Notes: generated by a model from the sequence alone, not told the origin. Numbered from the stretch's first letter, positions 1 to 8,643 are shown. The stretch: 43,706 nucleotides of DNA from Bacteroidales bacterium (GCA_017650305.1 JAGCFD010000019.1:1-43706); one strand, 5' to 3'. Translations and numbers: made by a program.

Positions 1-216
1 CATCGCCATTCCGACTGGGATGTTCTGCTCATCTTGCGGAAAGACACGCTTACCCAAGCCGATTACGACACCGTGAGCTATCCTTTTGTGCTGCTTGGAT
101 GCGAATTGGGCGAGGAAATCAATCCTATCCTTTATACGGAAAAAGAATGGGAATCATATCAGGCAACGCCATTTTATGAAAACGTCCAACATGATGCTGT
201 AAACCTATTGTCATGA
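1..216 (+). CDS. MNT-type nucleotidyltransferase, 5' end cut by the window
   Basis: The frame is open from base 1 and has no start inside the window, so only the last 71 residues are present. The visible SDWDVLLIL segment matches the second half of the nucleotidyltransferase motif (Gly-Ser followed by Asp-x-Asp) of minimal nucleotidyltransferases; the Gly-Ser part would lie just upstream. The stop overlaps the start of the next gene by four bases (ATGA), the usual arrangement of MNT/HEPN pairs. In known MntA-HepT systems the MNT protein neutralises its HEPN partner by nucleotide transfer; here that role is inferred from motif and position only. Confidence 0.75.
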   Translation, partial: HRHSDWDVLLILRKDTLTQADYDTVSYPFVLLGCELGEEINPILYTEKEWESYQATPFYENVQHDAVNLLS

Positions 217-605
217 ATCAGGAGGAGAAACAATTGTTAATTAACCGGCAGGTTGAGAAATCGCATCACTTTATCCGGCAATCAGAAGAGATGATGACGT
301 TAGGCCACAGTGATTTGGCCGTCAACCGTTACTATTATGCTTGCTTCCACATTGTGCAAGCGTTGTTTTTGCAAAAAGGTATATCCGTCCGCACCCATTC
401 CGGAATGATTTCGCAGTTCAGCCAGCATTTCGTGAAAACGGGCATCGTCTCTTTGGAAGACGGTAGTTTGCTTGCCCGATTATTCCAACTCCGGCAGAAA
501 GCGGACTACAATTGCGCGTACGATGTTACGGAAGATGAAGCAAAAAGTCTGGAGGAACCAGCGCATCGTTTTGTGGAGAAGATTGTTGAACTTATTGAGA
601 AATAG
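213..605 (+). CDS. HEPN domain protein, likely toxin partner of the upstream MNT
   Basis: A 130-residue all-helical protein. The N-terminal part (ANRYYYACFHIVQALF-like helix) and the RQKADY motif at residues 94-99 are typical of small HEPN proteins of the PF05168 type. The start overlaps the MNT stop by ATGA, implying translational coupling. HEPN toxins usually act as RNases through an R-x4-6-H motif; here the position after RQKADY is Asn, not His, so RNase activity should not be assumed. The pair is most simply a toxin-antitoxin module, a common passenger of accessory regions. Confidence 0.8.
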   Translation: MNQEEKQLLINRQVEKSHHFIRQSEEMMTLGHSDLAVNRYYYACFHIVQALFLQKGISVRTHSGMISQFSQHFVKTGIVSLEDGSLLARLFQLRQKADYNCAYDVTEDEAKSLEEPAHRFVEKIVELIEK

Positions 606-761
606 ATATTATCGTATATTAGATAATAGGTATTAACGAAAAAGCAACGAAAAGAAGAAACAGACTAAAAGACCAACCATAATATATAATAGTAGATAGC
701 GTTTGTGGCTATTTTTTTGCGAAAAAATTTAATTGCGCCACGTAATGGCACATTCGTTTTG

Positions 762-769
762 TTTCTTTG
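762..769 (+). promoter_or_regulatory. Possible -7 box for the HAD gene
   Basis: TTTCTTTGCC resembles the Bacteroidota -7 box but lacks the A at position 2. It lies 23 bases before the ATG at 793 and supports that ATG over the upstream TTG (733) and ATG (745). Confidence 0.4.
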
Positions 770-792
770 CCGCCGAAATAAAAACAGTTATT

Positions 793-1758
793 ATGAGAGG
801 ATACATTGAAATTTTTTATGATTTGCCCCATTTGGAGGCGTTTTTAGAGGCCGGCGGCGCACAATGCAATTTACAAGCTCTGAAAAACGAGATTGACGAT
901 TTCTTAATAGAGGCGGTCTTGCATCATATTGAGGAAAAGAAATTTGTCATCATGGGAACGCTGACTGACTATCTGGAAAATAAGGAGCTCTTTGAAGGAA
1001 GTCGTGACCTGTTCCGGCGAATGCCCACCATTTCCAGCGATATCTTTTTCGACACAGACGCGAGCGACCTGCTGGAATGCTCGGACTATCTTACCGAGAA
1101 AGAGCAACCGGCTTTGTTGGATTGGAAAAAGAGCGGAAAGCATGGCGAACAGAAATTGTTCAGGACGACGGCGGATGTCTTGTTTGCAAAGGAGAAAGAA
1201 TCTGAAAATCAAGCTGATGACGAAAGTAAACCTCTTGTCTTTCTCGATTTTGACGGGGTACTGAACACAGAAAGACATTTTGCCGAATTGAAAGGGAAAG
1301 GTCTGCCGTTCAAGGACAAATATGGTCCATTATTCGATCCCGAAGCAGTGAAAAACCTGAAGAAAATCATTGATGTTACGAGTGCGCAGATTGTGGCCAG
1401 TTCCTCATGGCGGTACATGGGTTTGGAAGATTTGCAGCGGATGTGGCACGACCGTGGTCTGCCAGGCAAAATCGTGAGTATCACGCCCCTGCACACGGAC
1501 GATGACAAGCTGTTGGAAACAGACCTGAGCCAGTTGGACGAGATCACCGCCGATATGTTCTGCTCCGGCCGAGGCAACGAAATCAAGGCCTATTTCGAGG
1601 AGGTGCTGAGCGTTGATGCCGCCATGCAGCGATACGTCATCTTGGACGACCTGAAAGACGTGCTACCCGAACAGGAGGACCACTTCATCCGAATCGACCC
1701 GATTGTAGGGATTACGGAGAAGGATGCGGAGCGGGCGATAGAGATATTGAATTGTTAA
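793..1758 (+). CDS. HAD-domain protein of the Swiss Army Knife RNA-repair type
   Basis: 322 residues from the ATG at 793. The C-terminal half begins with VFLDFDGVLNT, the HAD nucleophile motif (D152-x-D154-G), followed by VASSSWR, a HAD motif II-like segment. This resembles the stand-alone HAD domain named after Swiss Army Knife RNA repair proteins. The N-terminal 140 residues (a GYIEIFYDLPHLEAF start) match nothing I recognise. It could be a phosphatase acting on nucleic-acid ends or an unrelated small HAD phosphatase. It sits between the MNT/HEPN pair and the nuclease-like genes, with its own probable promoter. Confidence 0.6.
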   Translation: MRGYIEIFYDLPHLEAFLEAGGAQCNLQALKNEIDDFLIEAVLHHIEEKKFVIMGTLTDYLENKELFEGSRDLFRRMPTISSDIFFDTDASDLLECSDYLTEKEQPALLDWKKSGKHGEQKLFRTTADVLFAKEKESENQADDESKPLVFLDFDGVLNTERHFAELKGKGLPFKDKYGPLFDPEAVKNLKKIIDVTSAQIVASSSWRYMGLEDLQRMWHDRGLPGKIVSITPLHTDDDKLLETDLSQLDEITADMFCSGRGNEIKAYFEEVLSVDAAMQRYVILDDLKDVLPEQEDHFIRIDPIVGITEKDAERAIEILNC

Positions 1759-1787
1759 GAAGTTAAATTATTTAAAATAGGAAAACA

Positions 1788-2693
1788 ATGAGAAAAATTA
1801 GCGAGCAATTTAAGAAAGAATTATTAACAGGAAGTCTCCATAATCTCCTTACTTATGTAAAAGAGGATGACACACTTGATTTGGAATTAAGAGGGAGTGA
1901 AATAACGGTGTATTATCGTGGGGGTGCATTATTGTCAATTGAAGAAAAAGAAAAGGATTTTGAATGGAAACCTTTAGATGCTGAATACAAAAAAAGTAAA
2001 ACAATCATGCCGGAAACAAGCGTTGAAAATATTGAAAGATACATTCCACAAGCAAAACATGTAATTGATAAATACATCGTTTGTGGACCGAAAAATCATT
2101 TAGGAGAAAAAGAAATTCAACAGCTAGTGATTAAGGAAAACAACTATTCTCCAAATTCTGATGATACAGACTATTTTATTGTAGATATGGAATATCAAGA
2201 TAGTGTTGGGAGATTTGACCTGGTTGCATTAAGGTGGGATTCAAATTCCGCGAGCAGGAAATCAAATAATGTATCATTAGCAATAATAGAAGTCAAGCAA
2301 GGAATAAATGCAATTCGTACAACAATCTCAAAAAAATGTGATATCAAACCCGGATTGAAGAAACATCAAGAAGACTTTTATGTGTTTTGCAAGAATGCTG
2401 TCATCAAAAGGGAATTTATGGAGGACATGCTTACCGTTTTCAAACAGAAGTGCGAGTTGGGAATTATTTCGGCAAATAATAAGATAAAAAGCATAACAGA
2501 AGAAACTAATTTGTCAATAGTCGGAGATTTAGATTTTATTTGTCTGTTGGCTAATTATAAAAAATCCAGCAAAAACTTGGTAAATGAGCTATCTGTAATG
2601 CCTGATTGCAAATTTTTTACTTCATCATTTACGGGCTATGGTTTGTATTCAAAGTGTATTATGAACAAAGAAGAAATTTTAAGATTATTATGA
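1788..2693 (+). CDS. Putative PD-(D/E)XK nuclease-like protein
   Basis: 301 residues, AT-rich relative to its neighbours. A central segment reads RFDLVALRW and then IIEVKQG, giving D144 and E168-V-K170; with an upstream Glu (E107 or E109) this is the layout of a PD-(D/E)XK nuclease core. A GLKKHQEDF segment follows, as in hypothetical proteins of this type. No signal peptide or membrane segment. Its stop overlaps the start of the next gene (ATGA), so the two are probably translated together. Function unknown; DNA cleavage in defence is inference from fold-type motif and context. Confidence 0.6.
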   Translation: MRKISEQFKKELLTGSLHNLLTYVKEDDTLDLELRGSEITVYYRGGALLSIEEKEKDFEWKPLDAEYKKSKTIMPETSVENIERYIPQAKHVIDKYIVCGPKNHLGEKEIQQLVIKENNYSPNSDDTDYFIVDMEYQDSVGRFDLVALRWDSNSASRKSNNVSLAIIEVKQGINAIRTTISKKCDIKPGLKKHQEDFYVFCKNAVIKREFMEDMLTVFKQKCELGIISANNKIKSITEETNLSIVGDLDFICLLANYKKSSKNLVNELSVMPDCKFFTSSFTGYGLYSKCIMNKEEILRLL

Positions 2694-3643
2694 CGAAGTC
2701 TTATAAAATACAGGAAAAAGAAAGACAATTCAACTGTTATAATAGAGGTTTGTTTTGTGGTGCAAAAATCTTTGGGCATTGGAACTTCTATGACCATTTT
2801 GGTAATTTCATCAAAAGAGTTCGTTCGAAAAACATTCTTCGTCCTGAAGATAGCCTTAACAATCTGTATTCGGAGATACAATGGACAACTTTATTCTATT
2901 TCAAACATCAAAACATCGCTTGGTGGCGTGAAAACGAAGACAGATATTTTCCCTCGGGTCACCTGCTGTCTTCCCAAATCCATTGCCTCAACCACCTTTT
3001 TGCCTTGCGGAACGATAAAAATGCTGTATTGGCAATACTGAATCATGTCACGGAAATGGGTTTTGACGAGGTGCTACCTTCTTCTCTTGATGGAGACGGT
3101 GGCAACATTGCCTTTGAGTTCGCCTATAAAAACGATGAAATATTGGGTGAAACAGATAAAGGAGCTCGAAGAGGTGTTCTTTGTACCTCCATCGACGCCA
3201 TGATTGTCGCACGCAAAGGTGAGGATAAATGGTTGATTCCAATTGAATGGAAGTACACGGAGAATTACGAGAAAGAGGATAAGACAAATGACACCCGTCT
3301 TAATCGATACGGAGCCGGAATCGTAGAATCCAGAAGGTTAAAAACTCCAGAGAACGGAGTAGCGCATTCCATCTACTTTCAAGAACCAAGTTATGAACTC
3401 ATGCGTCAGACTATACTTACTGAAGGTTTGATAAACAGAGGTTTGGCCAATAATATGTTTCATTTAGTTGTCATTCCAGAGAGAAACAAGGTGTTGCGAG
3501 ACGCTGTGGAAAAGGAATTTGTGCCAATGTTGGAATCGAATTCCAAATTCCGCATCATCGACCCCCAATCCCTCCTTTCCCCGCTCGAAAGCAATGCCAA
3601 CTACAAAGACCTCATCACCTACCTCAAAACCCGTTACTGGTAA
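2690..3643 (+). CDS. PGN_0703-like putative restriction endonuclease
   Basis: 317 residues from the ATG at 2690, chosen because it overlaps the upstream stop (ATGA). The open frame extends further upstream, but only inside the previous gene. It resembles the PGN_0703 family of predicted restriction endonuclease-fold proteins: a SSQIHCLNHLFALR segment at 94-107, then D169 in CTSIDAMIV and E186-W-K188 in IPIEWKYTE, the PD-(D/E)XK metal site. A WYL regulator follows four bases later. Base composition shifts from AT-rich to GC-richer along the gene. The target is unknown; no methyltransferase is adjacent. Confidence 0.7.
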   Translation: MTKSYKIQEKERQFNCYNRGLFCGAKIFGHWNFYDHFGNFIKRVRSKNILRPEDSLNNLYSEIQWTTLFYFKHQNIAWWRENEDRYFPSGHLLSSQIHCLNHLFALRNDKNAVLAILNHVTEMGFDEVLPSSLDGDGGNIAFEFAYKNDEILGETDKGARRGVLCTSIDAMIVARKGEDKWLIPIEWKYTENYEKEDKTNDTRLNRYGAGIVESRRLKTPENGVAHSIYFQEPSYELMRQTILTEGLINRGLANNMFHLVVIPERNKVLRDAVEKEFVPMLESNSKFRIIDPQSLLSPLESNANYKDLITYLKTRYW

Positions 3644-3647
3644 CCTT

Positions 3648-4559
3648 ATGACCCCGACCAACCTTTTCAACCGCTACCTTTGGCTTTTGGAGCAACTTTC
3701 CCCTAACCGTAGGCTCACCAAGGAGGAAATAGACCGGCTTTGGGAAATGTCGGCCCTCAACAAGACCGGAGAGAAGGTGATTCCGCGCCGCACGTTTGTA
3801 CGGATGCGCGATGCCATAGTGGAGCTGTTCGGTATCCGCATTGCCTGTGACCGCTCCGCCAACGTCTATTACATCGCTGACAATCTGGAAGAACAGACCC
3901 GGAATGTCCGAAAGTTCCTGCTCTCTGCCTTCTCCGTGAACCACCTGCTGCGCGAGAACCGGAACCTGATGTCACGCATCCTGATGGACAATGTGTCGGT
4001 GGGGGGCAACACCTTCTTGGAAGACATCACTGCCGCCATGCGCGACAACCGCCGCCTTTCCATCACCTACCAGAGTTTCGAGATGCAGAAGCCCCGTGAA
4101 TTCGAGGTCTGCCCGTATGCCCTCCGCTATTCCAACCATCGCTGGTATCTGCTCGCCAAGGCAGACTTCCACACAACCCTGCGCCTCTATGCCCTTGACC
4201 GTATGAGTGCAGTAGCGGCTACGAACAAAACCTTCAGCCTCCCCAAGGATTTTGATGCTTCAGACTACTTCTCCCGTTTTTTCGGAGCGATGATTACCGA
4301 TGCCAGAGTAGAAACTATCCGTCTGAAAGCCAACGATTTCCGAACACCCTATCTCCGTTCGCTACCGTTGCACCACAGTCAGAAAGAGGTCCGTCCCGGT
4401 GAGTTCGAGCTGCGCCTTGTCCCTACCCCAGACTTTTTGCAGGCTCTGCGTTCCATCGGTCCGGACATTGAAATCACGCACCCGAAGTGGTTGCGGGATC
4501 AGTTTCGGAACGAGGCACGGACGCTGATGAAACGATACGATGGTAAAGAATTGCCATAA
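3648..4559 (+). CDS. WYL domain transcriptional regulator
   Basis: 303 residues from the ATG at 3648; an earlier in-frame start would lie within the nuclease-like gene. Residues 1-100 look like a winged-helix region. The WYL domain follows, with the name-giving triplet W166-Y167-L168 in a RWYLLAKAD context and LYALDRM after it; a C-terminal WCX-like part ends the protein. WYL proteins bind ligands, in some cases nucleic acid, and often control phage-defence loci. It is four bases downstream of the PGN_0703-like gene and likely in one operon with both nuclease-like genes. Confidence 0.85.
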   Translation: MTPTNLFNRYLWLLEQLSPNRRLTKEEIDRLWEMSALNKTGEKVIPRRTFVRMRDAIVELFGIRIACDRSANVYYIADNLEEQTRNVRKFLLSAFSVNHLLRENRNLMSRILMDNVSVGGNTFLEDITAAMRDNRRLSITYQSFEMQKPREFEVCPYALRYSNHRWYLLAKADFHTTLRLYALDRMSAVAATNKTFSLPKDFDASDYFSRFFGAMITDARVETIRLKANDFRTPYLRSLPLHHSQKEVRPGEFELRLVPTPDFLQALRSIGPDIEITHPKWLRDQFRNEARTLMKRYDGKELP

Positions 4560-4583
4560 ACGAGGCTTGAATGCGGTACGATC

Positions 4584-4613
4584 TGTAGAGACGCGCCATG
4601 GCACGTCTCTACA
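4584..4613. repeat. 30-bp palindromic repeat, intergenic copy
   Basis: TGTAGAGACG (4584-4593) and CGTCTCTACA (4604-4613) flank CGCCATGGCA. The whole 30 bp is a palindrome with one mismatched pair. A related copy lies inside the sigma-factor gene at 10596-10625. It looks like a dispersed palindromic unit of the kind scattered in Bacteroidota genomes. Confidence 0.85.
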
Positions 4614-4620
4614 ATTACCC

Positions 4621-4660
4621 AAACCGGGCGTTGACCCATTGCGGTCGGCGCCCGGTTTTT
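4621..4660 (+). terminator. Terminator after the WYL gene
   Basis: AAACCGGGCG (4621-4630) pairs perfectly with CGCCCGGTTT (4649-4658) across an 18-base loop that has a smaller inner stem, and ends in a T run. It separates the accessory block from the AI-2E family gene. Confidence 0.75.
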
Positions 4661-4677
4661 CATATTGGATTATTTTG

Positions 4678-4685
4678 TAGTTTTG
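4678..4685 (+). promoter_or_regulatory. -7 box for the AI-2E family gene
   Basis: TAGTTTTG matches TAnnTTTG and lies 19 bases before the ATG at 4705. No well-spaced -33 TTG was found. Confidence 0.55.
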
Positions 4686-4704
4686 CACCTCTAATAATCG
4701 AAAA

Positions 4705-5859
4705 ATGGAAAAAGAACGCAGCATCGACCGATTGGCACGTTATATCATCATCTTGGGCACGCTCGCTATAGCTGCTGTGCTATGCTATCTATTCAGCAGC
4801 GTGCTGGCTTACATCCTCCTGGCTTTTGTCGTGTCACTGATAGGGCAGCCTGTCTTTAGGCTCTTGAAGAAAATCAGAATAAAGGGCAAATCGGCCCCGG
4901 ATGCCCTGCTGGCGGTGATCACGCTCCTTGTCATCTTCGCACTGCTCTTCCTTCTGATTATGCAAGTTGTCCCCGTCGTTTCCGGCATCCTACGCGACGC
5001 TTCTTTGATGAATGCGCAGGAGTCGATGGATACCCATAACCTGATTAACCGTATTAACGATTGGATAATCAGTGTGGTTCCCTGGGTGGGCGAAGACTTT
5101 GACGGCGTGCAGATGCTCATCCAAAAACTGTCGGAAGTGGTCGATTTGTCGAATATTCCTTCCATCTTGGGCTCGGTGGCGTCCGCTGTGGCCGGCATTG
5201 CCGTCGGACTCTTCTCCGTCCTGTTCATCTCTTTCTTTTTCGTCAAGGATGAAACACTATTCGGACGGATTATCGGTTCTATTGTGCCCGACACCATTGA
5301 AGATAAGGTGCAAAAGACGGTCCTTGACATCGATAGACTCCTCTCCCGCTATTTTGTAGGACTGCTTATGGAGATTTTCGGGGTGGTGCTGCTCGACTGT
5401 CTCGGGCTCTGGCTCATTGCCCGCATAGGCTTCAATTACGCGCTGGGCATCGCCTTCATCGCTGGCCTGCTGAACATCATCCCGTATGTGGGTCCGCTGA
5501 TCGGAGAAGCCATCGGCGTGGTGCTCTGCCTCATCCTGAAATACGGTGCCGGCGTCGGGTTGAACGTGAACATCTGGGTCTTCGCCCTCATCGTGCTGGT
5601 CGTCATGTTAACGGTCCAACTCATAGACAACTTCATATACCAACCGCTCATCTACTCCACCAGCATCAAGGCCCACCCACTGGAGATCTTCATCGTGTTG
5701 CTGATTGCCGGGCATATCGGTGGCATTGTGGGCATGCTCATCGCTATCCCCGCCTATACGGTTATCCGCGTTATCGCCAGCCGCTTCTTCTACGACTACA
5801 AGGTGGTGAAACGGCTGATTCCCAACGTGGAAAACGAAAAAACAGATGCGTTGGTATAG
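4705..5859 (+). CDS. AI-2E family transporter (UPF0118)
   Basis: 384 residues with about eight hydrophobic segments: two near residues 12-50, one near 65-90, a long soluble loop at about 95-150, a segment near 152-175, then a C-terminal cluster. The FIAGLLNIIPYVGPLIG motif is the hallmark of the AI-2E exporter/TqsA superfamily, whose members export quorum signals or act as Na+/H+ antiporters; substrate cannot be told from sequence. It is followed after five bases by a lipoprotein gene, suggesting co-transcription. Confidence 0.88.
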   Translation: MEKERSIDRLARYIIILGTLAIAAVLCYLFSSVLAYILLAFVVSLIGQPVFRLLKKIRIKGKSAPDALLAVITLLVIFALLFLLIMQVVPVVSGILRDASLMNAQESMDTHNLINRINDWIISVVPWVGEDFDGVQMLIQKLSEVVDLSNIPSILGSVASAVAGIAVGLFSVLFISFFFVKDETLFGRIIGSIVPDTIEDKVQKTVLDIDRLLSRYFVGLLMEIFGVVLLDCLGLWLIARIGFNYALGIAFIAGLLNIIPYVGPLIGEAIGVVLCLILKYGAGVGLNVNIWVFALIVLVVMLTVQLIDNFIYQPLIYSTSIKAHPLEIFIVLLIAGHIGGIVGMLIAIPAYTVIRVIASRFFYDYKVVKRLIPNVENEKTDALV

Positions 5860-5864
5860 AGGCA

Positions 5865-6839
5865 ATGATGAAACACATTCTATCGCTATCGACTCTATTC
5901 CTGATATGCTTGTTGACGTGCTCATGCACCCGACAAGATTTGGAGCCTTGCGACGACTATCGACAGGCGATGCGCGACTTTGTTGTGCGTATCAGCATGA
6001 CCGCCAAGGCCCAAAACCCTGCATTTATCGTCATCCCACAAAACGGCATCGAGTTAATCACCACAGGTGTTAGCGCACAAGATGAATTAGCTGTTGATTA
6101 CTTGTCTGCCATCGACGGACACGGGCAAGAGGATCTCTTCTATGGCTACACTCGCGACGACCAGCCGACTCCCCAGGACGAGACCGCCCGTCTGCTCACC
6201 TATCTCCGCCGCTCGCACTCGGCTGGCAAGACTATTCTGATCACCGATTATTGCAATCAACCGGAGCACCTTGCCAACGCCATAGCCCATTGCCAAGCGG
6301 AAGGATTTGTCTCCTTCACCGCTCCCAGCCGTGAACTGGATGTGATCCCCGCCCTGAGTCCTTTGGGAGAAAATGCGAGAGACATATCACAACTATGTGA
6401 CATACAAAACTTTCTATACATCATCAACCCTGAAAGGTATAATAGTCGCGCCGATTTTATACATGCTGTCTCGGCCACCAATTACGATTTGATCATCATG
6501 GATCTGTTTTTTAACGATGGATCTTCCTTCACCGCAGAAGAGATAAAGCATTTGAAGCAAAAGGCGAATGGTGGCCAGCGGCTGGTCATCTGCTACTTGT
6601 CCATCGGGGAGGCGGAAGATTACCGCTATTATTGGCAGACGGAGTGGAACCATCACAAGCCCGTATGGCTTGCCAAGCGCAACCCCCACTGGGATGGCAA
6701 CTACAAAGTGCGGTATTGGTATTCCGAGTGGCAGGACCTCATTTGTGGTTCCGAAGACAGCTATCTGAGCCGCATTCTCCATGCTGGTTTCGATGGTGTC
6801 TATTTGGACATTATAGATGCCTTTGAATATTTTGAATAG
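5865..6839 (+). CDS. Lipoprotein of the GH114 / TM1410-like family
   Basis: 324 residues. The N-terminus is a lipoprotein signal ending in LLTCSC, with the acylated Cys at residue 21 counted from the ATG at 5865 (a second ATG follows at 5868). The body carries RLVICYLSIGEAEDYRYYW and ends in GFDGVYLDIIDAFEYF, features of the TIM-barrel family that includes endo-alpha-1,4-polygalactosaminidase (GH114) and MJ1477/TM1410 proteins. It ends right after this motif, so it may be slightly short at the C-terminus. A cell-envelope glycosidase role is inferred; the substrate is unknown. Confidence 0.8.
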   Translation: MMKHILSLSTLFLICLLTCSCTRQDLEPCDDYRQAMRDFVVRISMTAKAQNPAFIVIPQNGIELITTGVSAQDELAVDYLSAIDGHGQEDLFYGYTRDDQPTPQDETARLLTYLRRSHSAGKTILITDYCNQPEHLANAIAHCQAEGFVSFTAPSRELDVIPALSPLGENARDISQLCDIQNFLYIINPERYNSRADFIHAVSATNYDLIIMDLFFNDGSSFTAEEIKHLKQKANGGQRLVICYLSIGEAEDYRYYWQTEWNHHKPVWLAKRNPHWDGNYKVRYWYSEWQDLICGSEDSYLSRILHAGFDGVYLDIIDAFEYFE

Positions 6840-6884
6840 CGATAGGGAAAACAAAAAAATCCTATCTTCGCGCCATATTTCATA

Positions 6885-6912
6885 TAGCAGGATGTATCAC
6901 CCTGCTATTTTT
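6885..6912 (+). terminator. Hairpin with T run between the lipoprotein gene and the SulP gene
   Basis: TAGCAGG (6885-6891) pairs with CCTGCTA (6901-6907) over a nine-base loop, followed by TTTTT. A TATCTTCG box lies upstream at 6863-6870, so the hairpin is either the terminator of the preceding gene or a leader structure of the SulP transcript 30 bases before its start. Confidence 0.6.
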
Positions 6913-6942
6913 CTAATACAATGACTATAAAAAACTTATACT

Positions 6943-8640
6943 ATGGCATGGATTAAAACCAACAATCTGAAAGGCGATCTTTTTGGCGGCATCACCGCCG
7001 GCATTGTAGCCTTGCCACTAGCTTTGGCATTCGGCATACAGGCGTTTGGAGGCATTGACGATCCCTCCGCGAGCTCCATGGGCGCCTTGGCAGGCCTCAT
7101 CGGCGCCACCTTTCTCGGCTTCTTCGCCTCTCTTTTTGGCGGAACGCACTCGCAGATCAGCGGGCCTACCGGCCCCATGACTGTCATCACGGCTTCCTTG
7201 CTCAGCGGTGTCTGGGCTGCCCAGCACTCGATGAGTGCCGTGCTCATCAGCATGTCGTTAGCGGGACTCTTCTGCGGCCTGTTTCAGATTCTGTTCGGCA
7301 TCCTCAAAATCGGAAAATATGTACGATACATCCCCTACCCCGTCCTCTCCGGCTTCATGAGCGGCATTGGCGTAATTATCATCATCCAGCAACTCTACCC
7401 GCTCATCGGATGCAAATCACCCGTCTTGGTCTTTGATATGATCAAGCAGCTTCCGGAGCGACTGGCAGGAGGTGTCTCCCTGACTGCATTGTTGCTCGGC
7501 CTGGGCACCATCGCCATCATCTATCTTTTCCCCCTGATTACCAAGAAGGTACCCTCCACCTTGGTCGCCTTGCTGGTGATGACCATCATCTCTTTGTTTC
7601 TCAACATGGATGAGAAATTGCTCATCGGACAGATCCCGTCCGGCTTCCCGATGCCGGCATTTGCAAAAGAGGGCCTCGACCTGACCGGTCTCGACTGGGG
7701 TGCCATCTTGAAAGCATCGGTCATTCCGGGTCTCACCTTGGCGGGCCTGGGCAGCATTGACACGTTGCTCACCTCGGTGGTGGCTGACAACATCACCAAG
7801 ACGCATCACAATAGCAACCGGGAGCTTGTCGGGCAGGGTATTGGCAATATGATCAGCGGCTTGTTCTGTGGCATCAGCGGTGCCGGCGCCACCATGCGTA
7901 CCGTGGTGAATGTCAAGAGCGGCGGTCGCACCCAGATCAGCGGCATGGTGCATTCCTTGCTCCTGCTTGCGGTACTGCTCGGACTGGGCAGCCTGGTACG
8001 TTACGTTCCCCTCTCCGTGTTGGCAGGCATCCTGATCACAGTTGGCTGGGGCATCATCGACTTCAAAGGCTTCAAAGACCTGCTCAAGATCCCGCGCGCT
8101 GACGCCGTGGTACTCATCATCGTCTTCCTGCTCACCGTCTTTGTGGATTTGCTCACCGCTGTCGGCATCGGCATGGTGATCGCCTGCGTGCTCTTCATGA
8201 AGCGGGCCAGCGACTTGGTGGAAGGCGGCTACAGCTCTTCCGAGATGACCAACTTCGACAAAGAGAGCCCTTGGCAGGATGAAGGCGGCATGCCCGACAA
8301 AGTGCAGCATAAGATCTACATCCAGCGTCTCAACGGCCCCATCTTCTTCGGCACCATCACCAAATTCCAGCAGGTGATGAACGATGTGCCGGAAGATGCC
8401 CGCATCGTCATCATCCGCATGCGCCTGGTCAGCTTCATGGATCAGTCGGGTCTGTATGCAATGGAGACCGCCATCAAGGAGTTGCAGGAACGCGGGGTGC
8501 TGGTCTTGATGACCATCATCCAACCACAGCCCATGTACATGCTCAAGACGATGAATGTGATTCCGGCATTGGTGCCGGAAGATCACACCTTCCCGACTTT
8601 TGAAGACTGCACCGCTTATCTTAAAGCTAAAGTGGAATAA
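6943..8640 (+). CDS. SulP family inorganic anion transporter
   Basis: 565 residues. The start is LKGDLFGGITAGIVALPLALAFG, the typical first membrane segment of SulP/SLC26 transporters, followed by GTHSQISGPTGPMTVI and ten or more further hydrophobic segments to about residue 420. A STAS domain occupies roughly 455-560 (GPIFFGTITKF ... IVIIRMRLVSFMDQSG). The family carries sulfate, bicarbonate or organic acids; the sequence does not fix which. It converges on the YitT gene, with only three bases between the two stops. Confidence 0.93.
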   Translation: MAWIKTNNLKGDLFGGITAGIVALPLALAFGIQAFGGIDDPSASSMGALAGLIGATFLGFFASLFGGTHSQISGPTGPMTVITASLLSGVWAAQHSMSAVLISMSLAGLFCGLFQILFGILKIGKYVRYIPYPVLSGFMSGIGVIIIIQQLYPLIGCKSPVLVFDMIKQLPERLAGGVSLTALLLGLGTIAIIYLFPLITKKVPSTLVALLVMTIISLFLNMDEKLLIGQIPSGFPMPAFAKEGLDLTGLDWGAILKASVIPGLTLAGLGSIDTLLTSVVADNITKTHHNSNRELVGQGIGNMISGLFCGISGAGATMRTVVNVKSGGRTQISGMVHSLLLLAVLLGLGSLVRYVPLSVLAGILITVGWGIIDFKGFKDLLKIPRADAVVLIIVFLLTVFVDLLTAVGIGMVIACVLFMKRASDLVEGGYSSSEMTNFDKESPWQDEGGMPDKVQHKIYIQRLNGPIFFGTITKFQQVMNDVPEDARIVIIRMRLVSFMDQSGLYAMETAIKELQERGVLVLMTIIQPQPMYMLKTMNVIPALVPEDHTFPTFEDCTAYLKAKVE

Positions 8641-8643
8641 CGG

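Noticed and set aside
607..628. TATTATC/GATAATA hairpin after the HEPN gene
   Set aside because: A/T-only stem without a T run; too weak to call a terminator.
7417..8586. Minus-strand frame of 389 codons
   Set aside because: Antisense to the SulP gene with His/Gln/Asp-rich composition; no promoter or family similarity.
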